Shown: positions 30,694 to 42,727, counted from the stretch's first letter. The stretch: DNA of 64,000 nucleotides from Bacillus cytotoxicus (GCF_023715645.1 NZ_JAMBOP010000019.1:26515-90514); one strand, 5' to 3'. Program-made: numbers and translations. Notes: generated from the sequence alone by a model not told the origin.

Positions 30694-31623
30694 CTAATTT
30701 TGCTCCTGATTCGCTGCGGCAATAAGTTCCTTTGCTCCTTGCTCGATTAACAAGTCTGCTGCTCGCTCTCCAACTTCCCCTGCATGTTCACCAACAACAA
30801 CTTCTTTTAATAAGACAGTACCATCTTTTGACCCAACAAGAGCTGTTAATTCAACTTGGTTATCTTCTTTGAGCGTTGCATATCCAGCAATCGGAACTTG
30901 GCAGCCTCCTTCTAATCTATGAAGAAATACACGTTCTGCTTCTACAGTTCTCGCTGTTATATCATCATTTAAATGACTTAATAGTTGTAATAAATCTGCA
31001 TCATCCTCGCGGCATTCAATAGATAGTGCGCCTTGACCGACAGCCGGTACACATACTGTCTCTTCTAAATACCCTGTAATCACATCATCTGCCCAGCCCA
31101 GTCGCTTTAGTCCTGCAGCAGCTAAAATGATTGCATCGTAATCTTCTTCTTTTAACTTACGTAGTCTCGTATCGATATTTCCGCGAATCCATTTCACTTG
31201 TAAATCCGGACGTGCAGCTAACAACTGTGCACTGCGGCGTAAACTACTTGTCCCAATCACCGCTCCTTCTGGCAACTCATCAAACGATTCTCCTTTTTTA
31301 GAAATAAACGCATCACGTGGGTCCACACGTTTTGGAATACATCCAATTGTTAATCCCTCAGGGAGTACCGCTGGCATATCCTTCATGCTATGAACAGCCA
31401 TATCAATTTCCTTTGTTAAGAGCGCATGTTCAATCTCTTTTACGAACAAGCCTTTTCCGCCTACTTTCGAAAGTGTCACATCTAAAATAACGTCACCTTT
31501 CGTTACAATTTCTTTCACTTCAAATTCATATGGCAATCCTAGCGCCTTTAATTGATCGATAAACCAATTTGTTTGCGTTAATGCCAATTTACTTTTTCTT
31601 GATCCTACAATAATTTTGCGCAT
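30694..31623 (-). CDS. hemC: Porphobilinogen deaminase (hydroxymethylbilane synthase)
   Basis: HemC polymerises four porphobilinogens to hydroxymethylbilane. The 309 residues begin [18 protein letters not shown] and include [24 protein letters not shown] and the dipyrromethane-cofactor cysteine in [17 protein letters not shown]. It is followed closely by hemD. Confidence 0.98.
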   Translation of the reverse strand: MRKIIVGSRKSKLALTQTNWFIDQLKALGLPYEFEVKEIVTKGDVILDVTLSKVGGKGLFVKEIEHALLTKEIDMAVHSMKDMPAVLPEGLTIGCIPKRVDPRDAFISKKGESFDELPEGAVIGTSSLRRSAQLLAARPDLQVKWIRGNIDTRLRKLKEEDYDAIILAAAGLKRLGWADDVITGYLEETVCVPAVGQGALSIECREDDADLLQLLSHLNDDITARTVEAERVFLHRLEGGCQVPIAGYATLKEDNQVELTALVGSKDGTVLLKEVVVGEHAGEVGERAADLLIEQGAKELIAAANQEQN

Positions 31624-31638
31624 ATTTTTCTCTCCTCA

Positions 31639-32472
31639 TTATAAGTACCAAAAATGGAAGTTCGATAAACTACTAAATAAGAAAATATTAATTAACATAA
31701 TAAGAAATGCTCCAATATTCCAGCTCGCAATTTTCTTTCCTTGTAAAGTATCTGATCCGCGTAAATAAATACCTGTACAGTATACAAACAAGACGATGAA
31801 AGATCCAATTACCTTTGTGTCATACCAGTGAAAATTATCTAACTTCGTATAACCCCACATACACCCAAGTAAAATGGCCAATAAAAAGAACGGTACAGAA
31901 AATAAATTTAAACCGTATGACATAGAATCCAGCTTCGGTAAATTTCCTAACCGTCTTAATCTTGCATTCCATTTTTTTTGTTTTAATAAACGATATTGAA
32001 TTAAATACATAATGGAAAAAATAAAAGAAACTGTAAATGTCGCATAAGAAACAATCGCCATACCAACGTGCACATAAACAAGGCCCGAAACTAATTGATT
32101 GGCTAACACCGGCGACATTTTTCCAAGTGGCGTAAAAATAGAAAAAGCGCTTACGCCAAACGCAATCATATTTGTGAAAAAGACTAAAAAGTCAATGCGC
32201 ATAAATCGGTTAATCATTAATGATAATGTAATTAATAGCCATACATAAAAATAAATACCTGATAATAATGTTAAAATTGGATTAATTTCTGCTTCTGTTG
32301 CTCGAAGTAACATAAATATTGAATAGAGTACCCATACAACAGAAAGTAACCAAAAGGCAATTCGATTTGCCCTTCGGTTACTTTGAAAATAATCTATGAA
32401 ATATAAACTAACGCTGCAGGCATATAAAAGAATGGCAATATGATAAATAATGCTATTGTTTAAAACACCCAT
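31639..32472 (-). CDS. hemX: HemX membrane protein
   Basis: This 277-residue integral membrane protein with about eight helices is related to cytochrome c assembly (CcsA-like) proteins; the HVGMAIVSYATF segment is typical. In B. subtilis HemX lowers the amount of HemA. The ATG at 32470-32472 follows AAAGGA at 7 bp and gives the family's length. It is the second gene of the hem operon. Confidence 0.95.
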   Translation of the reverse strand: MGVLNNSIIYHIAILLYACSVSLYFIDYFQSNRRANRIAFWLLSVVWVLYSIFMLLRATEAEINPILTLLSGIYFYVWLLITLSLMINRFMRIDFLVFFTNMIAFGVSAFSIFTPLGKMSPVLANQLVSGLVYVHVGMAIVSYATFTVSFIFSIMYLIQYRLLKQKKWNARLRRLGNLPKLDSMSYGLNLFSVPFFLLAILLGCMWGYTKLDNFHWYDTKVIGSFIVLFVYCTGIYLRGSDTLQGKKIASWNIGAFLIMLINIFLFSSLSNFHFWYL

Positions 32473-32488
32473 CCGTTTATCCTTTCCA

Positions 32489-33826
32489 TTACAAAGATGG
32501 AGCGGATACTGTCCACTTCTCAGCTTGCTTCCATTCTGCATCGCTCTCTTCCACTACTTCTTTCGAATTTAAATCGAAAATTTTCGCAAATAGAGCAAGT
32601 TTCTCTTTCGCATCTTCTTGGACCGCTAACTCTTTCGCAATTAAAATCGGATCTTTTAACAATTGATTAATAATACTTTTCGTATGTTTACTAATCACTT
32701 TTCGTTCCCGCTCTGTTAACGTTGGAATTTTCCGTTCAATACTTTGCATTGTTTCACTTTGAATCGCTAATGCTTTATCGCGAAGTTCCGAAATTAACGG
32801 TACAACCCCAAGCGTATTCAACCATGACTTAAATAGAATCATTTCTTCTTCAATCATAATTTGAATTTTCTCTGCTTCCTTTAAGCGCTCAGCACGATTC
32901 GCTTCCACAACACCTTGTAAGTCATCAATATCATATAAGAAAATACTTTCTAACGTATTAATTGCTGGATCAATATCACGAGGTACTGCAATATCTACTA
33001 TAAAGAGCGGACGACCAGAGCGCATGCTTTCTACTTTGGACATCATTTCTTTCGTAATCACATATTCAGTCGAACCCGTTGAGCTAATTACAATATCAGC
33101 TTCTAACAGCGCGCATTGCAACTGATCTAATGACTTTGCAAGTCCCATATATTTTTCTGCCATCGTTTCTGCTTTTGCAAACGTACGATTCATAACAGTT
33201 ACTTTACGAGCACCGCTCCCGTATAAGTTCTGCAGTGCTAATTCGCCCATTTTTCCCGCACCAAGAATAAGAACATGGCAATTTTTCAAATCACCAAAAA
33301 TTTTCTTTCCAAGTTCTACAGCTGCATAACTGACCGACATTGCATTGCCACCAATTGTCGTTTCAGAATGTGCACGTTTCGCTAATGTAACAACTTGTTT
33401 AAACAATTCATTAAATATTGTTCCTGTCGTTTTTAGTTCTTGCGCAAGTAAGAAGCTATTCCGAATTTGTCCTAAAATTTGCGTTTCTCCAACTACCATT
33501 GAATCTAATCCACATGTTACGCGGAATAAATGATCTGTCGCACCGTCTTGTTCATACAGAGATAGGTACGGTGCAATTTCTTCTATTTCAAGCTGAAACC
33601 AATCAGCCATAAATTTCTTAATATAATAGCGTCCTGTGTGTAACTGGTCTACTACAGCATAGATTTCCGTTCGATTGCACGTTGATACAATGACATTTTC
33701 TAATACACTCTTTTGTTTTTGCAGCGTTGTCATTGCCTTCTCTAATTCTGCTGCCTGAAACGTTAGTTTCTCACGAATTTCTACAGGGGCTGTTCGATAG
33801 TTAACACCAACAACAAGAATATGCAC
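32489..33826 (-). CDS. hemA: Glutamyl-tRNA reductase
   Basis: HemA is the first and rate-limiting enzyme of the C5 heme pathway, reducing glutamyl-tRNA to glutamate-1-semialdehyde with NADPH. The 445-residue protein shows the active-site cysteine in [12 protein letters not shown] (about residue 50), [11 protein letters not shown], the NADPH-binding [10 protein letters not shown] and a C-terminal dimerisation helix. It is the first gene of hemAXCDBL, and a Per box lies about 270 bp upstream. Confidence 0.98.
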   Translation of the reverse strand: MHILVVGVNYRTAPVEIREKLTFQAAELEKAMTTLQKQKSVLENVIVSTCNRTEIYAVVDQLHTGRYYIKKFMADWFQLEIEEIAPYLSLYEQDGATDHLFRVTCGLDSMVVGETQILGQIRNSFLLAQELKTTGTIFNELFKQVVTLAKRAHSETTIGGNAMSVSYAAVELGKKIFGDLKNCHVLILGAGKMGELALQNLYGSGARKVTVMNRTFAKAETMAEKYMGLAKSLDQLQCALLEADIVISSTGSTEYVITKEMMSKVESMRSGRPLFIVDIAVPRDIDPAINTLESIFLYDIDDLQGVVEANRAERLKEAEKIQIMIEEEMILFKSWLNTLGVVPLISELRDKALAIQSETMQSIERKIPTLTERERKVISKHTKSIINQLLKDPILIAKELAVQEDAKEKLALFAKIFDLNSKEVVEESDAEWKQAEKWTVSAPSL

Positions 33827-34096
33827 GCAGCATGTCCCCCTTCAACCGATTTTTCATCTTATCTACTATCATAATACAACTTTCTTCTTATAAATCTGAC
33901 AATCATGTGAACACCGTCTTTTTTCTCATTACTTATCTGACAATAAGTCATCTCCCGTGATAAGTAAAGAATGAAAAGTGCGGAAAACTTTTCATAAAGG
34001 ACACTGATTTTCATTTCCTCGCTTAACTAACCCCCTCTGAAAAGAAAACCCACTTTATCCCGTTCAAAAGGACGCTCCTAAAAGAGAAGTTTCACT

Positions 34097-34111
34097 TTAT
34101 AATAATTATAA
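34097..34111. promoter_or_regulatory. Perfect Per box upstream of hemA
   Basis: TTATAATAATTATAA is an exact match to the 15-bp PerR operator TTATAATNATTATAA. On the minus strand a possible promoter (TTGGTA, 17 bp, TATTAT) lies just upstream of it. PerR control of hemA is known in B. subtilis. The 270-bp spacing implies a long leader before hemA. Confidence 0.75.
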
Positions 34112-34262
34112 AATAATAAAACTCTATCTGTACGTTACCAAAAAAAATTATCGGAATCAAGTAATGGAAACTATTCCATCTACGGTGAAAAACAATCTTT
34201 TATTAGCTTCTTTCAATCAAAAGAAAATATGTATGATTATACCAAATAATAATATGTGAATT

Positions 34263-34408
34263 TTTGGTTTTCTGGCACATCAGTCGCTGCCATGCAAAAT
34301 AAAATATGACCGCGACTTACTTTCTCCTTTTATTTTAAACTTTGCATGTGGCAGGTTCTATGCACGGCCAGATGCTCTTTCCCTCCTAAAAACGAAAGGG
34401 ACGTTTTT
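34263..34408. repeat. Family A dispersed element, copy A6 (core deleted)
   Basis: The flanking family segments are present (GCTGCCATGC and ATGCACGGCCAGATGCTCT), but about 18 bp of the hairpin (the GGAAAAGGCCCTGACCGC part) is missing: GTGGCAG runs straight into GTTCTATGC. It lies 4 bp from copy B3. Confidence 0.7.
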
Positions 34409-34412
34409 TATC

Positions 34413-34643
34413 GTAACTACTCAGTCATACATTTCATTGGAAAGTTATTTTCATGTTTCAGCATCTAAATTGCTGTCATGAAGATAAAAATGGTAATGCA
34501 CCTCGCAACCTTTCTTTGTTTTAAAACGTTGCGTGTGGCAGGAAAAGGCCCTGGCCGCTCCAACACGCGGCCAGTTGCTCCCGCCAACCTAAAAAGAAAG
34601 TGGTTTTCTGCCTTTTTTTTTCATAGAGTGCCTGAGTAGTTAC
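34413..34643. mobile_element. Family B MITE, copy B3 (intact, near-perfect target duplication)
   Basis: The 231-bp copy has perfect GTAACTACTCAG/CTGAGTAGTTAC inverted ends. Flanks are TTTTTATC (34405-34412) and TTTTTACC (34644-34651), matching in seven of eight bases. The core hairpin CTGGCCGC/GCGGCCAG is perfectly paired here. No open frame is supported. Confidence 0.88.
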
Positions 34644-34674
34644 TTTTTACCTCATTTTTTCAAACTGTATAAAC

Positions 34675-34707
34675 AAAAAACGTGTGACATCCGTCACACG
34701 CTTTTTG
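34675..34707 (-). terminator. Terminator after engB
   Basis: CGTGTGAC (34681-34688) pairs with GTCACACG (34693-34700), with A/T arms extending the stem, and a T-run follows on the minus strand. It overlaps the engB stop codon. Confidence 0.85.
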
Positions 34708-35290
34708 TTTTTGTAAACTTATGAATGGCTTTCCACGCTTCTTCTTTCCCAAGACCTGTTTCTGAAGAAAATAATACGACTTCATCTCCTGGTTCTACAT
34801 CAAGCGTTTCTTTCACAACTTTTAAATGCTTTTGCCATTTCCCTTTTGGAATTTTATCAGCTTTTGTTGCAATAATGATTGTTGGAATTTCATAATGTTT
34901 TAAGAAATCATACATCATCACATCGTCGTTCGTCGGCTTATGACGTAAGTCAATAACGAGAACAGCTGCATCTAACTGCTGTCTTGTTGTGAAATACGTT
35001 TCAATCATCTTGCCCCATGCTGCTCGTTCTGATTTCGATACTTTCGCGTAACCATAACCTGGTACATCCACAAAATGCATCATATCATTAATGATGAAAA
35101 AGTTTAGTGTTTGCGTTTTTCCTGGTTTAGAAGAAATACGCACTAATTTTTTTCGATTTAAAATTTTATTAATAAAGGATGATTTCCCTACATTTGAACG
35201 ACCCGCTAATGCGATTTCTGGTAAATCGCTCTCAGGATATTGTTCTGGTTTAACTGCACTAATGACAATCTCAGCTTTTGTTACTTTCAT
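34694..35290 (-). CDS. engB: Ribosome biogenesis GTPase EngB (YsxC)
   Basis: This essential GTPase acts in 50S subunit assembly. The 198 residues show G1 [14 protein letters not shown]2/G3 [10 protein letters not shown] and [12 protein letters not shown], and G4 TKADK. Its start overlaps the lonA stop by 4 bp, the conserved lonA-ysxC pair. Confidence 0.97.
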   Translation of the reverse strand: MKVTKAEIVISAVKPEQYPESDLPEIALAGRSNVGKSSFINKILNRKKLVRISSKPGKTQTLNFFIINDMMHFVDVPGYGYAKVSKSERAAWGKMIETYFTTRQQLDAAVLVIDLRHKPTNDDVMMYDFLKHYEIPTIIIATKADKIPKGKWQKHLKVVKETLDVEPGDEVVLFSSETGLGKEEAWKAIHKFTKTKSV

Positions 35291-37617
35291 TTTTTCACTC
35301 CTACTAATGCATGCTCTAGTACCTCATCTAAATGAGAGACTGGCACAAACGTAAGGTTTTCCTTTACGCTTTCTGGAATATCGTCTAAATCTCTTTCATT
35401 TTCTGCTGGTAAAATAATTTTCGTTAAGCCTGCACGATGTGCGCTTAACGTTTTTTCTTTCAATCCACCAATCGGTAACACGCGACCACGAAGTGTAATT
35501 TCACCTGTCATTCCCACTTCTTTACTAACAGGAATACCTGTTAATGCTGAAATAAGAGCCGTTGCCATCGTAATCCCCGCTGATGGTCCATCTTTTGGTA
35601 CAGCGCCCTCAGGAACATGAATATGAATATCATGTTTTTCATGGAAGTCAGGATCAATATGTAATTCTTCCGCACGAGAACGAATGTAACTAAATGCCGC
35701 TTGTGCAGATTCTTTCATCACATCACCAAGTTTCCCCGTTAAAATCAATTTCCCTTTCCCCGGGGATACAGATACTTCAATCGCAAGCGTATCTCCACCA
35801 GCTGCTGTATACGCTAAACCTGTTGCCATCCCTACTTGATCTTTCGTTTCTGCTTGGCCATAACGGAATATACGTTTTCCAAGCAATTCAGTAATATTTT
35901 TCTCCGTTACAACGATGCGCTTACGTTCTTCCGTTACAATAACCTTCGCCGCTTTCCGGCAAAGCTTCGCAAGCTGACGTTCTAACGTACGAACACCCGC
36001 TTCACGCGTATAGTAACGGATAATTTCAAGAAGCGCTTCATCGCGCACTTGTAAATTCCCTTTTTTCAACCCATGTTCCTTCAATTGTTTCGACAATAAA
36101 TGTTCACGGGCAATATGTACTTTTTCAAGTTCTGTATAACCAGCAATAGAAATAATCTCCATGCGGTCAAGGAGCGGCCCTGGAATGCTTGCAAGCGTAT
36201 TAGCAGTTGCAACAAACATCACTTTTGATAAATCATACGGCTCTTCAATGTAATGATCACTAAAATTATGATTTTGTTCTGGATCTAATACCTCTAATAA
36301 TGCTGCCGAAGGATCACCGCGAAAATCATTGGACATTTTATCAATCTCATCTAATAAAAAGACAGGATTAATTGTTTTTGCCTTTTTCATCCCTTGAATA
36401 ATGCGGCCTGGCATCGCACCGACATACGTACGACGATGACCACGAATTTCTGATTCATCACGTACACCGCCAAGTGATACACGAACAAAATTACGATTCA
36501 CTGATGTCGCAATTGAACGAGCTAACGATGTTTTCCCAACCCCAGGAGGACCAACTAAACAAAGAATAGGCCCTTTTAACGAATTAGTAAGCTTTTGCAC
36601 TGCTAAATATTCAAGCACACGCTCTTTTACTTTTTCAAGCCCATAATGATCTTCATTTAAAATATTTTCAGCACGTGCAAGATCGATACGATCTTCCGTT
36701 GCCTCCGTCCAAGGAAGAGATAATAACCAATCAATATAATTACGAATAACACCGCTCTCCGCTGAACTTACCGGCAATTTCTCATAACGATCCAGCTCTT
36801 TTAATGCCGCCTTCATCGTTTCTTCTGGCATTCCTGATTCTTCAATCTTTTCGCGAAGCTCTTCTACTTCGCCGCCTTTTCCTTCTTTATCACCAAGCTC
36901 TGTTTGAATAGCTTTCATTTGTTCGCGTAAGAAGTACTCTTTTTGTGTACGCTCCATAGAACGTTTCACTTGTTGACCAATTTTCTTTTCTAGGTTTAAT
37001 AACTCTTTTTCATCTTGAATAAAAGAAATAATTGTATGTAATCGTTCTTTCACTGCAATGATTTCTAAGATTTGTTGCTTTTGCTTCATTTTGAGCGGCA
37101 AATGAGATGATACGAGATCAGCTAATCGGCCCGGCTCCTCAATATCAACAACTGTCGCAAACGTTTCACTTGAAATTTTCTTGGACAACTTAATATATTG
37201 CTCAAAATACTCAATTAATGTACGCATTAGCGCCTTTTCTTCTAAATCGCCATCGTCTTCTTCCATTAACATGCGGACATTAGCTGTAATCACATCGTCT
37301 TCTTCAATAAACTCTGTCATTTCTACTCTATGTAAACCTTCAACAAGGATACGCATCGTCCCATTTGGCAATTTAAGCATTTGCTTCACTTTTGCTAATG
37401 TACCTACTTTATAAACATCATCTTCTTTCGGATCATCGATATTCACGTCTTTTTGCATCGCTAAAAAAATTACATTTTCATCCATAGCTGCCTGCTCAAG
37501 CGCTTTAATCGATTTATCACGTCCTACATCAAGATGCAGAACCATCGTCGGATATACGAGAACGCCTCTTAATGGTAGGAGGGGCACGATTCTTTCGTTT
37601 GCATTCATATTAGACAT
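35287..37617 (-). CDS. lonA: ATP-dependent protease Lon (LonA)
   Basis: LonA is a cytoplasmic AAA+ serine protease that degrades damaged and regulatory proteins. The 776 residues have an N-terminal substrate-binding domain, a coiled region, Walker [10 protein letters not shown] (about residue 353), Walker [11 protein letters not shown] and the protease domain with catalytic Ser in [11 protein letters not shown] and Lys in [15 protein letters not shown]. It is followed by engB. Confidence 0.98.
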   Translation of the reverse strand: MSNMNANERIVPLLPLRGVLVYPTMVLHLDVGRDKSIKALEQAAMDENVIFLAMQKDVNIDDPKEDDVYKVGTLAKVKQMLKLPNGTMRILVEGLHRVEMTEFIEEDDVITANVRMLMEEDDGDLEEKALMRTLIEYFEQYIKLSKKISSETFATVVDIEEPGRLADLVSSHLPLKMKQKQQILEIIAVKERLHTIISFIQDEKELLNLEKKIGQQVKRSMERTQKEYFLREQMKAIQTELGDKEGKGGEVEELREKIEESGMPEETMKAALKELDRYEKLPVSSAESGVIRNYIDWLLSLPWTEATEDRIDLARAENILNEDHYGLEKVKERVLEYLAVQKLTNSLKGPILCLVGPPGVGKTSLARSIATSVNRNFVRVSLGGVRDESEIRGHRRTYVGAMPGRIIQGMKKAKTINPVFLLDEIDKMSNDFRGDPSAALLEVLDPEQNHNFSDHYIEEPYDLSKVMFVATANTLASIPGPLLDRMEIISIAGYTELEKVHIAREHLLSKQLKEHGLKKGNLQVRDEALLEIIRYYTREAGVRTLERQLAKLCRKAAKVIVTEERKRIVVTEKNITELLGKRIFRYGQAETKDQVGMATGLAYTAAGGDTLAIEVSVSPGKGKLILTGKLGDVMKESAQAAFSYIRSRAEELHIDPDFHEKHDIHIHVPEGAVPKDGPSAGITMATALISALTGIPVSKEVGMTGEITLRGRVLPIGGLKEKTLSAHRAGLTKIILPAENERDLDDIPESVKENLTFVPVSHLDEVLEHALVGVKK

Positions 37618-37715
37618 AGCACCTCCATAAATATCTTTGTTTCCCTATTTTATATTACAATAAAGCCTTATGCAATCGCAGAGACTTAATACGCTGTTTC
37701 CTGTTCAAGAAAAAG

Positions 37716-37751
37716 GACTTCGCTTAAGCATATAATGACTTAAGCGAAGTC
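37716..37751 (-). terminator. Terminator after lonB
   Basis: GACTTCGCTTAAG (37716-37728) pairs perfectly with CTTAAGCGAAGTC (37739-37751). On the minus strand CTTTTTC follows. Confidence 0.85.
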
Positions 37752-37829
37752 TAAAATATCCAAGTGATTTAACTTTCTTCTTAACGAAAACTGTCCCTAA
37801 GATTCCAATTGATCTGCTCATATTTTCTT

Positions 37830-39506
37830 TCAAATCGATTGTGCATCATCTTCCTCGAAAGAGAGCAACGTATCGCCTGTTCGCTCTATTTTCTCCTTTA
37901 TACATGCTAATACAAATACTTCTTTTAATTTTCGTACAGGTACAATTTCAATACCTTTAATTGTATAAAGAAGAGGCTGCATATTTTCCGCCGGAATGAG
38001 CACTTTCTTTGCCCCGGCCTTTTTTGCTGCTTTTACTTTCGCATAAACGCCGCCAACGGGTTTTATTTCCCCGTGAATACTAATTTCACCGGTCATCGCT
38101 ATTTCATTACTGACATACATACGATGAACTGCAGAATATATACCTGTTGCAATCGCAATGCCGGCAGATGGACCATCAACTGGAACACCGCCTGGAAAGT
38201 TAATATGTATATCATATCCTTCTGGTAATAAATCGAGGGAACGAAGGACAGTTACAACATTATCAACAGAACCTTTCGCCATACTTTTACGGCGAATTGA
38301 TTTTGATTGATTGCCGATACTCTCTTCTTCAACAATCCCCGTTACCACTACAGTCCCTTTTTCTTTTGCCGGAATTGCTGTTACTTCAATTTCGAGCAAC
38401 GCTCCTGTATTCGGCCCATATACAGCCAAACCATTCACAAGACCAATTCTCGGAATTGGATATATATGTTTTTCGTATTTAGGCGTCAACTGACTTGAAT
38501 GAATCACCCATTCAATATCTTCATCCTTTATGAAAGAGCGTCCTTCGTTAATTGCCATCCCAGCAGAGATTTGTACAAGGTTAATGGCTTCTCTTCCATT
38601 TCGTCCGTACATGCCAATCATTTCTACGCCTTGTTTCCCTATTTCCATACCTACCTTTTCAGCAGCATTTCTAGCTACCTCTTCAATCTCTTCTGTATCT
38701 AATTCACGAAAGAAAACTTCTAAACAACGCGAGCGAATCGCTGGAGGAATTTCCTCCGGTGAACGTGTCGTTGCGCCAACAAGACGAAAATCAGCCGGTA
38801 ACCCTTTTTGAAAAATATCGTGTATATACGTTGGAATAAAAGTATTTTCCTCACTATAATAGGCACTTTCCAAAAACACTTTGCGGTCCTCAAGCACTTT
38901 TAACATTTTATTCATTTGAATTGGATGAAGCTCTCCAATCTCATCAATAAATAAAATACCTCCATGCGCATCTGTAACCGCTCCTTTTTTCGGTTGCGGA
39001 ATACCCGCTTGTCCCATCGCACCTGCTCCTTGGTAAATCGGGTCATGAACAGAACCAATTAACGGATCAGCAATTCCTCGCTCATCAAACCGGGCTGTTG
39101 TGGCATCAAGTTCAATAAACTTTGCATTTATCTGAAACGGAGACTTCATATTTTTCTTCGCTTCTTCTAATACGAGACGAGCCGCTGCTGTTTTCCCAAC
39201 TCCTGGCGGTCCATATATTATGACATGCTGTGGATTTGGGCCGCATAAAGCTGCTTTTAATGATTTAATACCATCTTCTTGTCCGACAATATCGGCAAAT
39301 GACACCGGACGAACCTTTTCAGCAAGCGGTTCTGTTAAAGAAATTTCCCGCATTTTCCGAAGTTGCTCTAGCTCTTTCTTTGATTCTCTATCGATTGAAA
39401 CTTTTTGCGTCCGCTGGTTTCGGAGTAAATGCCAAAAATATAATCCGACAATTACACCAAAAACTAGTTGAACGATTAAAAAAATATTTGTCCAGCTCAT
39501 ATTCAT
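37830..39506 (-). CDS. lonB: ATP-dependent protease LonB
   Basis: LonB is a membrane-anchored Lon-type protease, forespore-specific in B. subtilis. The 558 residues begin with a membrane helix (about 6-25), followed by the AAA+ module ([26 protein letters not shown]) and the protease domain with the catalytic PVDGPSAGIAIA serine and GGVYAKVKAAKKAG lysine. It lacks the long LonA N-domain, as the family does. It lies between lonA and clpX. Confidence 0.97.
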   Translation of the reverse strand: MNMSWTNIFLIVQLVFGVIVGLYFWHLLRNQRTQKVSIDRESKKELEQLRKMREISLTEPLAEKVRPVSFADIVGQEDGIKSLKAALCGPNPQHVIIYGPPGVGKTAAARLVLEEAKKNMKSPFQINAKFIELDATTARFDERGIADPLIGSVHDPIYQGAGAMGQAGIPQPKKGAVTDAHGGILFIDEIGELHPIQMNKMLKVLEDRKVFLESAYYSEENTFIPTYIHDIFQKGLPADFRLVGATTRSPEEIPPAIRSRCLEVFFRELDTEEIEEVARNAAEKVGMEIGKQGVEMIGMYGRNGREAINLVQISAGMAINEGRSFIKDEDIEWVIHSSQLTPKYEKHIYPIPRIGLVNGLAVYGPNTGALLEIEVTAIPAKEKGTVVVTGIVEEESIGNQSKSIRRKSMAKGSVDNVVTVLRSLDLLPEGYDIHINFPGGVPVDGPSAGIAIATGIYSAVHRMYVSNEIAMTGEISIHGEIKPVGGVYAKVKAAKKAGAKKVLIPAENMQPLLYTIKGIEIVPVRKLKEVFVLACIKEKIERTGDTLLSFEEDDAQSI

Positions 39507-39567
39507 TTCCTCCCGCTATGTTTTACTCTTCAGTATCCCCTGGGAGGAAACACGCTAAACATAAGAA

Positions 39568-39595
39568 GAAACAGCAATTATATAATTGCTGTTTC
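39568..39595. terminator. 28-bp perfect palindrome between clpX and lonB
   Basis: GAAACAGCAATTAT and its exact inverse meet without a loop. It lies about 60 bp upstream of the lonB start and downstream of clpX, so it could be a second clpX terminator or an operator for lonB. The role is not established. Confidence 0.5.
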
Positions 39596-39615
39596 TATCG
39601 TTCCACTTCATAAAT

Positions 39616-39637
39616 AATGGGGGCCAAAGCCCCCATT
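39616..39637 (-). terminator. Terminator after clpX
   Basis: AATGGGGGC (39616-39624) pairs perfectly with GCCCCCATT (39629-39637), 12 bp past the clpX stop. Confidence 0.75.
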
Positions 39638-39649
39638 GTTCAAAACACT

Positions 39650-40915
39650 TTATGCAGATGTTTTTGTATCTTGCTCAAGTACAGTACCATCTTGCAGCAC
39701 TAATTTTGGCGTTGCATTTTCTGTTACTGTTTCTTTTGAAATCACACATTTTTCAATGTCTTTACGAGATGGAAGTTCAAACATCACATCTAGCATTAAA
39801 CCTTCAATGATAGAACGAAGTCCACGTGCACCCGTTTTACGTTCAATTGCTTTTTTGGCAATTTCAACTAGAGCATCGTCTTCAAACTCTAATTCAACAT
39901 CATCAAGCTCCAATAACTTTTGGAACTGCTTCACAAGCGCATTTTTCGGTTTTGTTAAGATGTCAACAAGAGCACCTTCATCAAGAGGCTCTAAGTTCGC
40001 AATAACTGGAAGACGACCAATAAATTCCGGAATTAATCCGAATTTCAATAAATCTTCTGGCAATACATGCGATAAAACATGCTTTTCTGTTACATCAGCA
40101 TTTTTCTTCTCAGAACCGAAGCCAATCACTTTTTCACCAAGACGGCGTTTAATGATTGGTTCAATACCATCAAATGCACCGCCGCAAATGAATAAAATGT
40201 TTGTTGTATCAATTTGAATAAACTCTTGATGTGGATGCTTGCGGCCACCTTGAGGCGGTACACTCGCTACAGTTCCTTCTAAAATTTTCAGAAGTGCCTG
40301 TTGCACACCCTCACCAGATACGTCACGCGTAATTGACGGATTTTCTGACTTACGAGCCACTTTATCAATCTCGTCAATATAAATGATTCCTTTTTCCGCT
40401 TTCTCTACATCGTAATCAGCTGCTTGGATAAGTTTTAATAAGATGTTTTCTACATCTTCCCCTACGTATCCAGCTTCCGTTAAAGATGTTGCATCAGCAA
40501 TTGCAAATGGAACATTTAAAATACGCGCTAATGTTTGAGCTAATAACGTTTTACCGCTACCTGTCGGCCCAATTAAAGAAATATTACTTTTCGCTAATTC
40601 TACATCATCAATTTTGCTGCTAGAATTAATGCGCTTGTAATGATTATATACCGCTACCGCTAATGCTTTCTTCGCTTGATCTTGTCCAATTACGTATTCA
40701 TCCAAAATCTCACGAATTTCTACCGGCTTCGGTACATCTTTGAATTCTACTTCTTCATCTTTTGCAAGCTCCTCTTGCACGATTTCTGTGCAAAGTTCTA
40801 TACATTCATCACAAATGTAAACACCAGGACCTGCTACAAGTTTTCGAACTTGCGTTTGCGTTTTACCACAGAAAGAACATTTTAATTGTCCTTTCTCATC
40901 ATTAAATTTAAACAT
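39650..40915 (-). CDS. clpX: ATP-dependent Clp protease ATP-binding subunit ClpX
   Basis: ClpX unfolds substrates and feeds them to ClpP. The 421 residues start [18 protein letters not shown] with a zinc-binding C4 domain (CSFC and CDECIELC), Walker [16 protein letters not shown] near 118, Walker [10 protein letters not shown] and the pore loop GYVGEDVEN. The ATG at 40913-40915 follows AAGGGG; the frame extends 75 bp further but without a good start. Confidence 0.98.
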   Translation of the reverse strand: MFKFNDEKGQLKCSFCGKTQTQVRKLVAGPGVYICDECIELCTEIVQEELAKDEEVEFKDVPKPVEIREILDEYVIGQDQAKKALAVAVYNHYKRINSSSKIDDVELAKSNISLIGPTGSGKTLLAQTLARILNVPFAIADATSLTEAGYVGEDVENILLKLIQAADYDVEKAEKGIIYIDEIDKVARKSENPSITRDVSGEGVQQALLKILEGTVASVPPQGGRKHPHQEFIQIDTTNILFICGGAFDGIEPIIKRRLGEKVIGFGSEKKNADVTEKHVLSHVLPEDLLKFGLIPEFIGRLPVIANLEPLDEGALVDILTKPKNALVKQFQKLLELDDVELEFEDDALVEIAKKAIERKTGARGLRSIIEGLMLDVMFELPSRKDIEKCVISKETVTENATPKLVLQDGTVLEQDTKTSA

Positions 40916-41143
40916 ATTTTCACACCCCTTACAAAGTGCTAAAACCTTGCCTTCGTATGTACACGATAAATGTATCGTATGTAAATACATATTATGTCAC
41001 TACGTGGCCAGAAATACAAATAATATAGTTAGTTATGTACAAATAAAAATTTTTAAAAACTTTTGAAATATGTATATTCGACTTTTGAAGAATCATTTCC
41101 TTCTTCATAACAAAATGTTTTACAAATATATTTATATTTATAA

Positions 41144-41173
41144 AACAAGGCACGAGCAATGTCGTGCCTTGTT
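41144..41173 (-). terminator. Terminator after tig
   Basis: AACAAGGCACGA (41144-41155) pairs perfectly with TCGTGCCTTGTT (41162-41173) and the minus strand continues TTTTATAAA. Confidence 0.88.
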
Positions 41174-41179
41174 ATTTTA

Positions 41180-42463
41180 TTATGCAGTCTTGCTGTTATC
41201 TACTAAGAAATCTACTGCTTTACGAACTTGAAGTTCTTCTTTTACACCTTCAACGTTACCTAGAGCTTGTTTCACAGCGTCTGCTGGCATGTTGTACATT
41301 TCAGCCATTTTTTCAACTTCTGTATCTACTTCTTCAGCAGTTGCTTCGATGTTTTCAGCTTTGATGATTGCTTCAAGAACAAGGTTAGTTGTTACGCGTT
41401 TTGCAGCGTCTTCTTTCATTTGTCCTTTTAATTTCTCTTCATCAGTACCTGTGAATTGGTAGTAAAGTTCTAAGTTCATACCTTGGTAGCTTAAGCGTTG
41501 CTCGAATTCACGAACCATACGATCTAACTCAGTTTCGATCATAGCTTCTGGAATATCGATTTCTGCATTTGCAGAAGCTTTTTCTACTACTTCGTCACGA
41601 ACTTTGTGCTCAGCTTCTTGCTTTTTGCTTGCTTCTAAGTCTTCACGAATTTTTGCTTTTAACTCATCAAGAGTTGCTACTTCTTCGTTTGCATCTTTCG
41701 CGAACTCGTCATCTAAAGCAGGAAGTTCTTTCACTTTAATTTCATGAACTGTTACTTTAAATGTAGCTGGTTTACCAGCTAATTCAGCTGCATGGTATTC
41801 TTCTGGGAATGATACTTCTACGTCTTTTTGTTCGCCAGCTTTTAGACCAACTAATTGCTCTTCAAATCCTGGGATGAATGTGCCAGAACCGATTGTTAAA
41901 GAGTAGTTTTCACCTTTTCCACCTTCGAATGCTTCGCCATCAACGAAACCTTCGAAGTCGATTACAGCTGTATCATCGTTTCCTACAGTGCCATCTTCTT
42001 TTACTACAAGCTCAGCTTGACGCTCTTGTAAAGATTTTAATTCGTTCTCAACATCTTCGTCAGTTACAGTAGCATCCATTTTCTCTACTGTTAAGCCTTT
42101 GTATTCGCCTAATTTCACTTCAGGTTTTACAGTAACTTTTGCAGTGAAAATTAAGTTTTGGCCTTTTTCGAATTTCTCGATGTCGATTTCAGGATGAGCA
42201 ACCGGGAAAATACCAGTTTCATCGATTGCTTCTCCATATGCTTTTGGTAAGATGATATCTAAAGCATCTTGGTATAAAGATTCTACACCGAAACGTTGTT
42301 CGAATAGAGGACGAGGCATTTTTCCTTTACGGAAGCCTGGTACGTTAATTGTTTTTACCACTTTTTTGAACGCAGCGTCTAAAGAGTTGTTTACTTCTTT
42401 CACATCAACTTCGATTGTTAAAACGCCAACGTTACCTTCTGATTTTTCCCATTTTACAGCCAT
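41180..42463 (-). CDS. tig: Trigger factor chaperone
   Basis: This is the ribosome-bound chaperone with peptidyl-prolyl isomerase activity. The 427-residue protein has the ribosome-docking signature [10 protein letters not shown] near residue 42, the FKBP-like domain (about 160-245, [10 protein letters not shown] start) and a helical C-terminal cradle. The ATG at 42461-42463 has GGAGGG upstream. Confidence 0.98.
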   Translation of the reverse strand: MAVKWEKSEGNVGVLTIEVDVKEVNNSLDAAFKKVVKTINVPGFRKGKMPRPLFEQRFGVESLYQDALDIILPKAYGEAIDETGIFPVAHPEIDIEKFEKGQNLIFTAKVTVKPEVKLGEYKGLTVEKMDATVTDEDVENELKSLQERQAELVVKEDGTVGNDDTAVIDFEGFVDGEAFEGGKGENYSLTIGSGTFIPGFEEQLVGLKAGEQKDVEVSFPEEYHAAELAGKPATFKVTVHEIKVKELPALDDEFAKDANEEVATLDELKAKIREDLEASKKQEAEHKVRDEVVEKASANAEIDIPEAMIETELDRMVREFEQRLSYQGMNLELYYQFTGTDEEKLKGQMKEDAAKRVTTNLVLEAIIKAENIEATAEEVDTEVEKMAEMYNMPADAVKQALGNVEGVKEELQVRKAVDFLVDNSKTA

Positions 42464-42703
42464 TTTATTCTTTCCCTCCAACTATAATAATGTATGCACA
42501 TACCTTTAGAGATCAAGGCCTTTATCATTTCTCATAAAGAAACAACAAACGCAAACTGATAAATTCAGTCTTCTATCCATTATGAAAAGCTTTGGACATA
42601 TACTTCTCAATCTACTATTTGTCGAAAAGACAAATACGGTATATTTTGTTCGAGAATAATATGAAACATATAAGTAAGAGAATATTTGTTTCTATTCTCT
42701 TAC

Positions 42704-42727
42704 AAAAAGGCAGATTTTAGCCTTTTG
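42704..42727 (-). terminator. Terminator after ysoA
   Basis: AAAAGGC (42705-42711) pairs with GCCTTTT (42720-42726) and a T-rich tail follows on the minus strand. Confidence 0.65.

Noticed and set aside
39650-40990. Longer ClpX with 25 extra N-terminal residues
   Set aside because: The extra codons lack a good start and ribosome-binding site, while MFKFNDEKG has both and matches the family.
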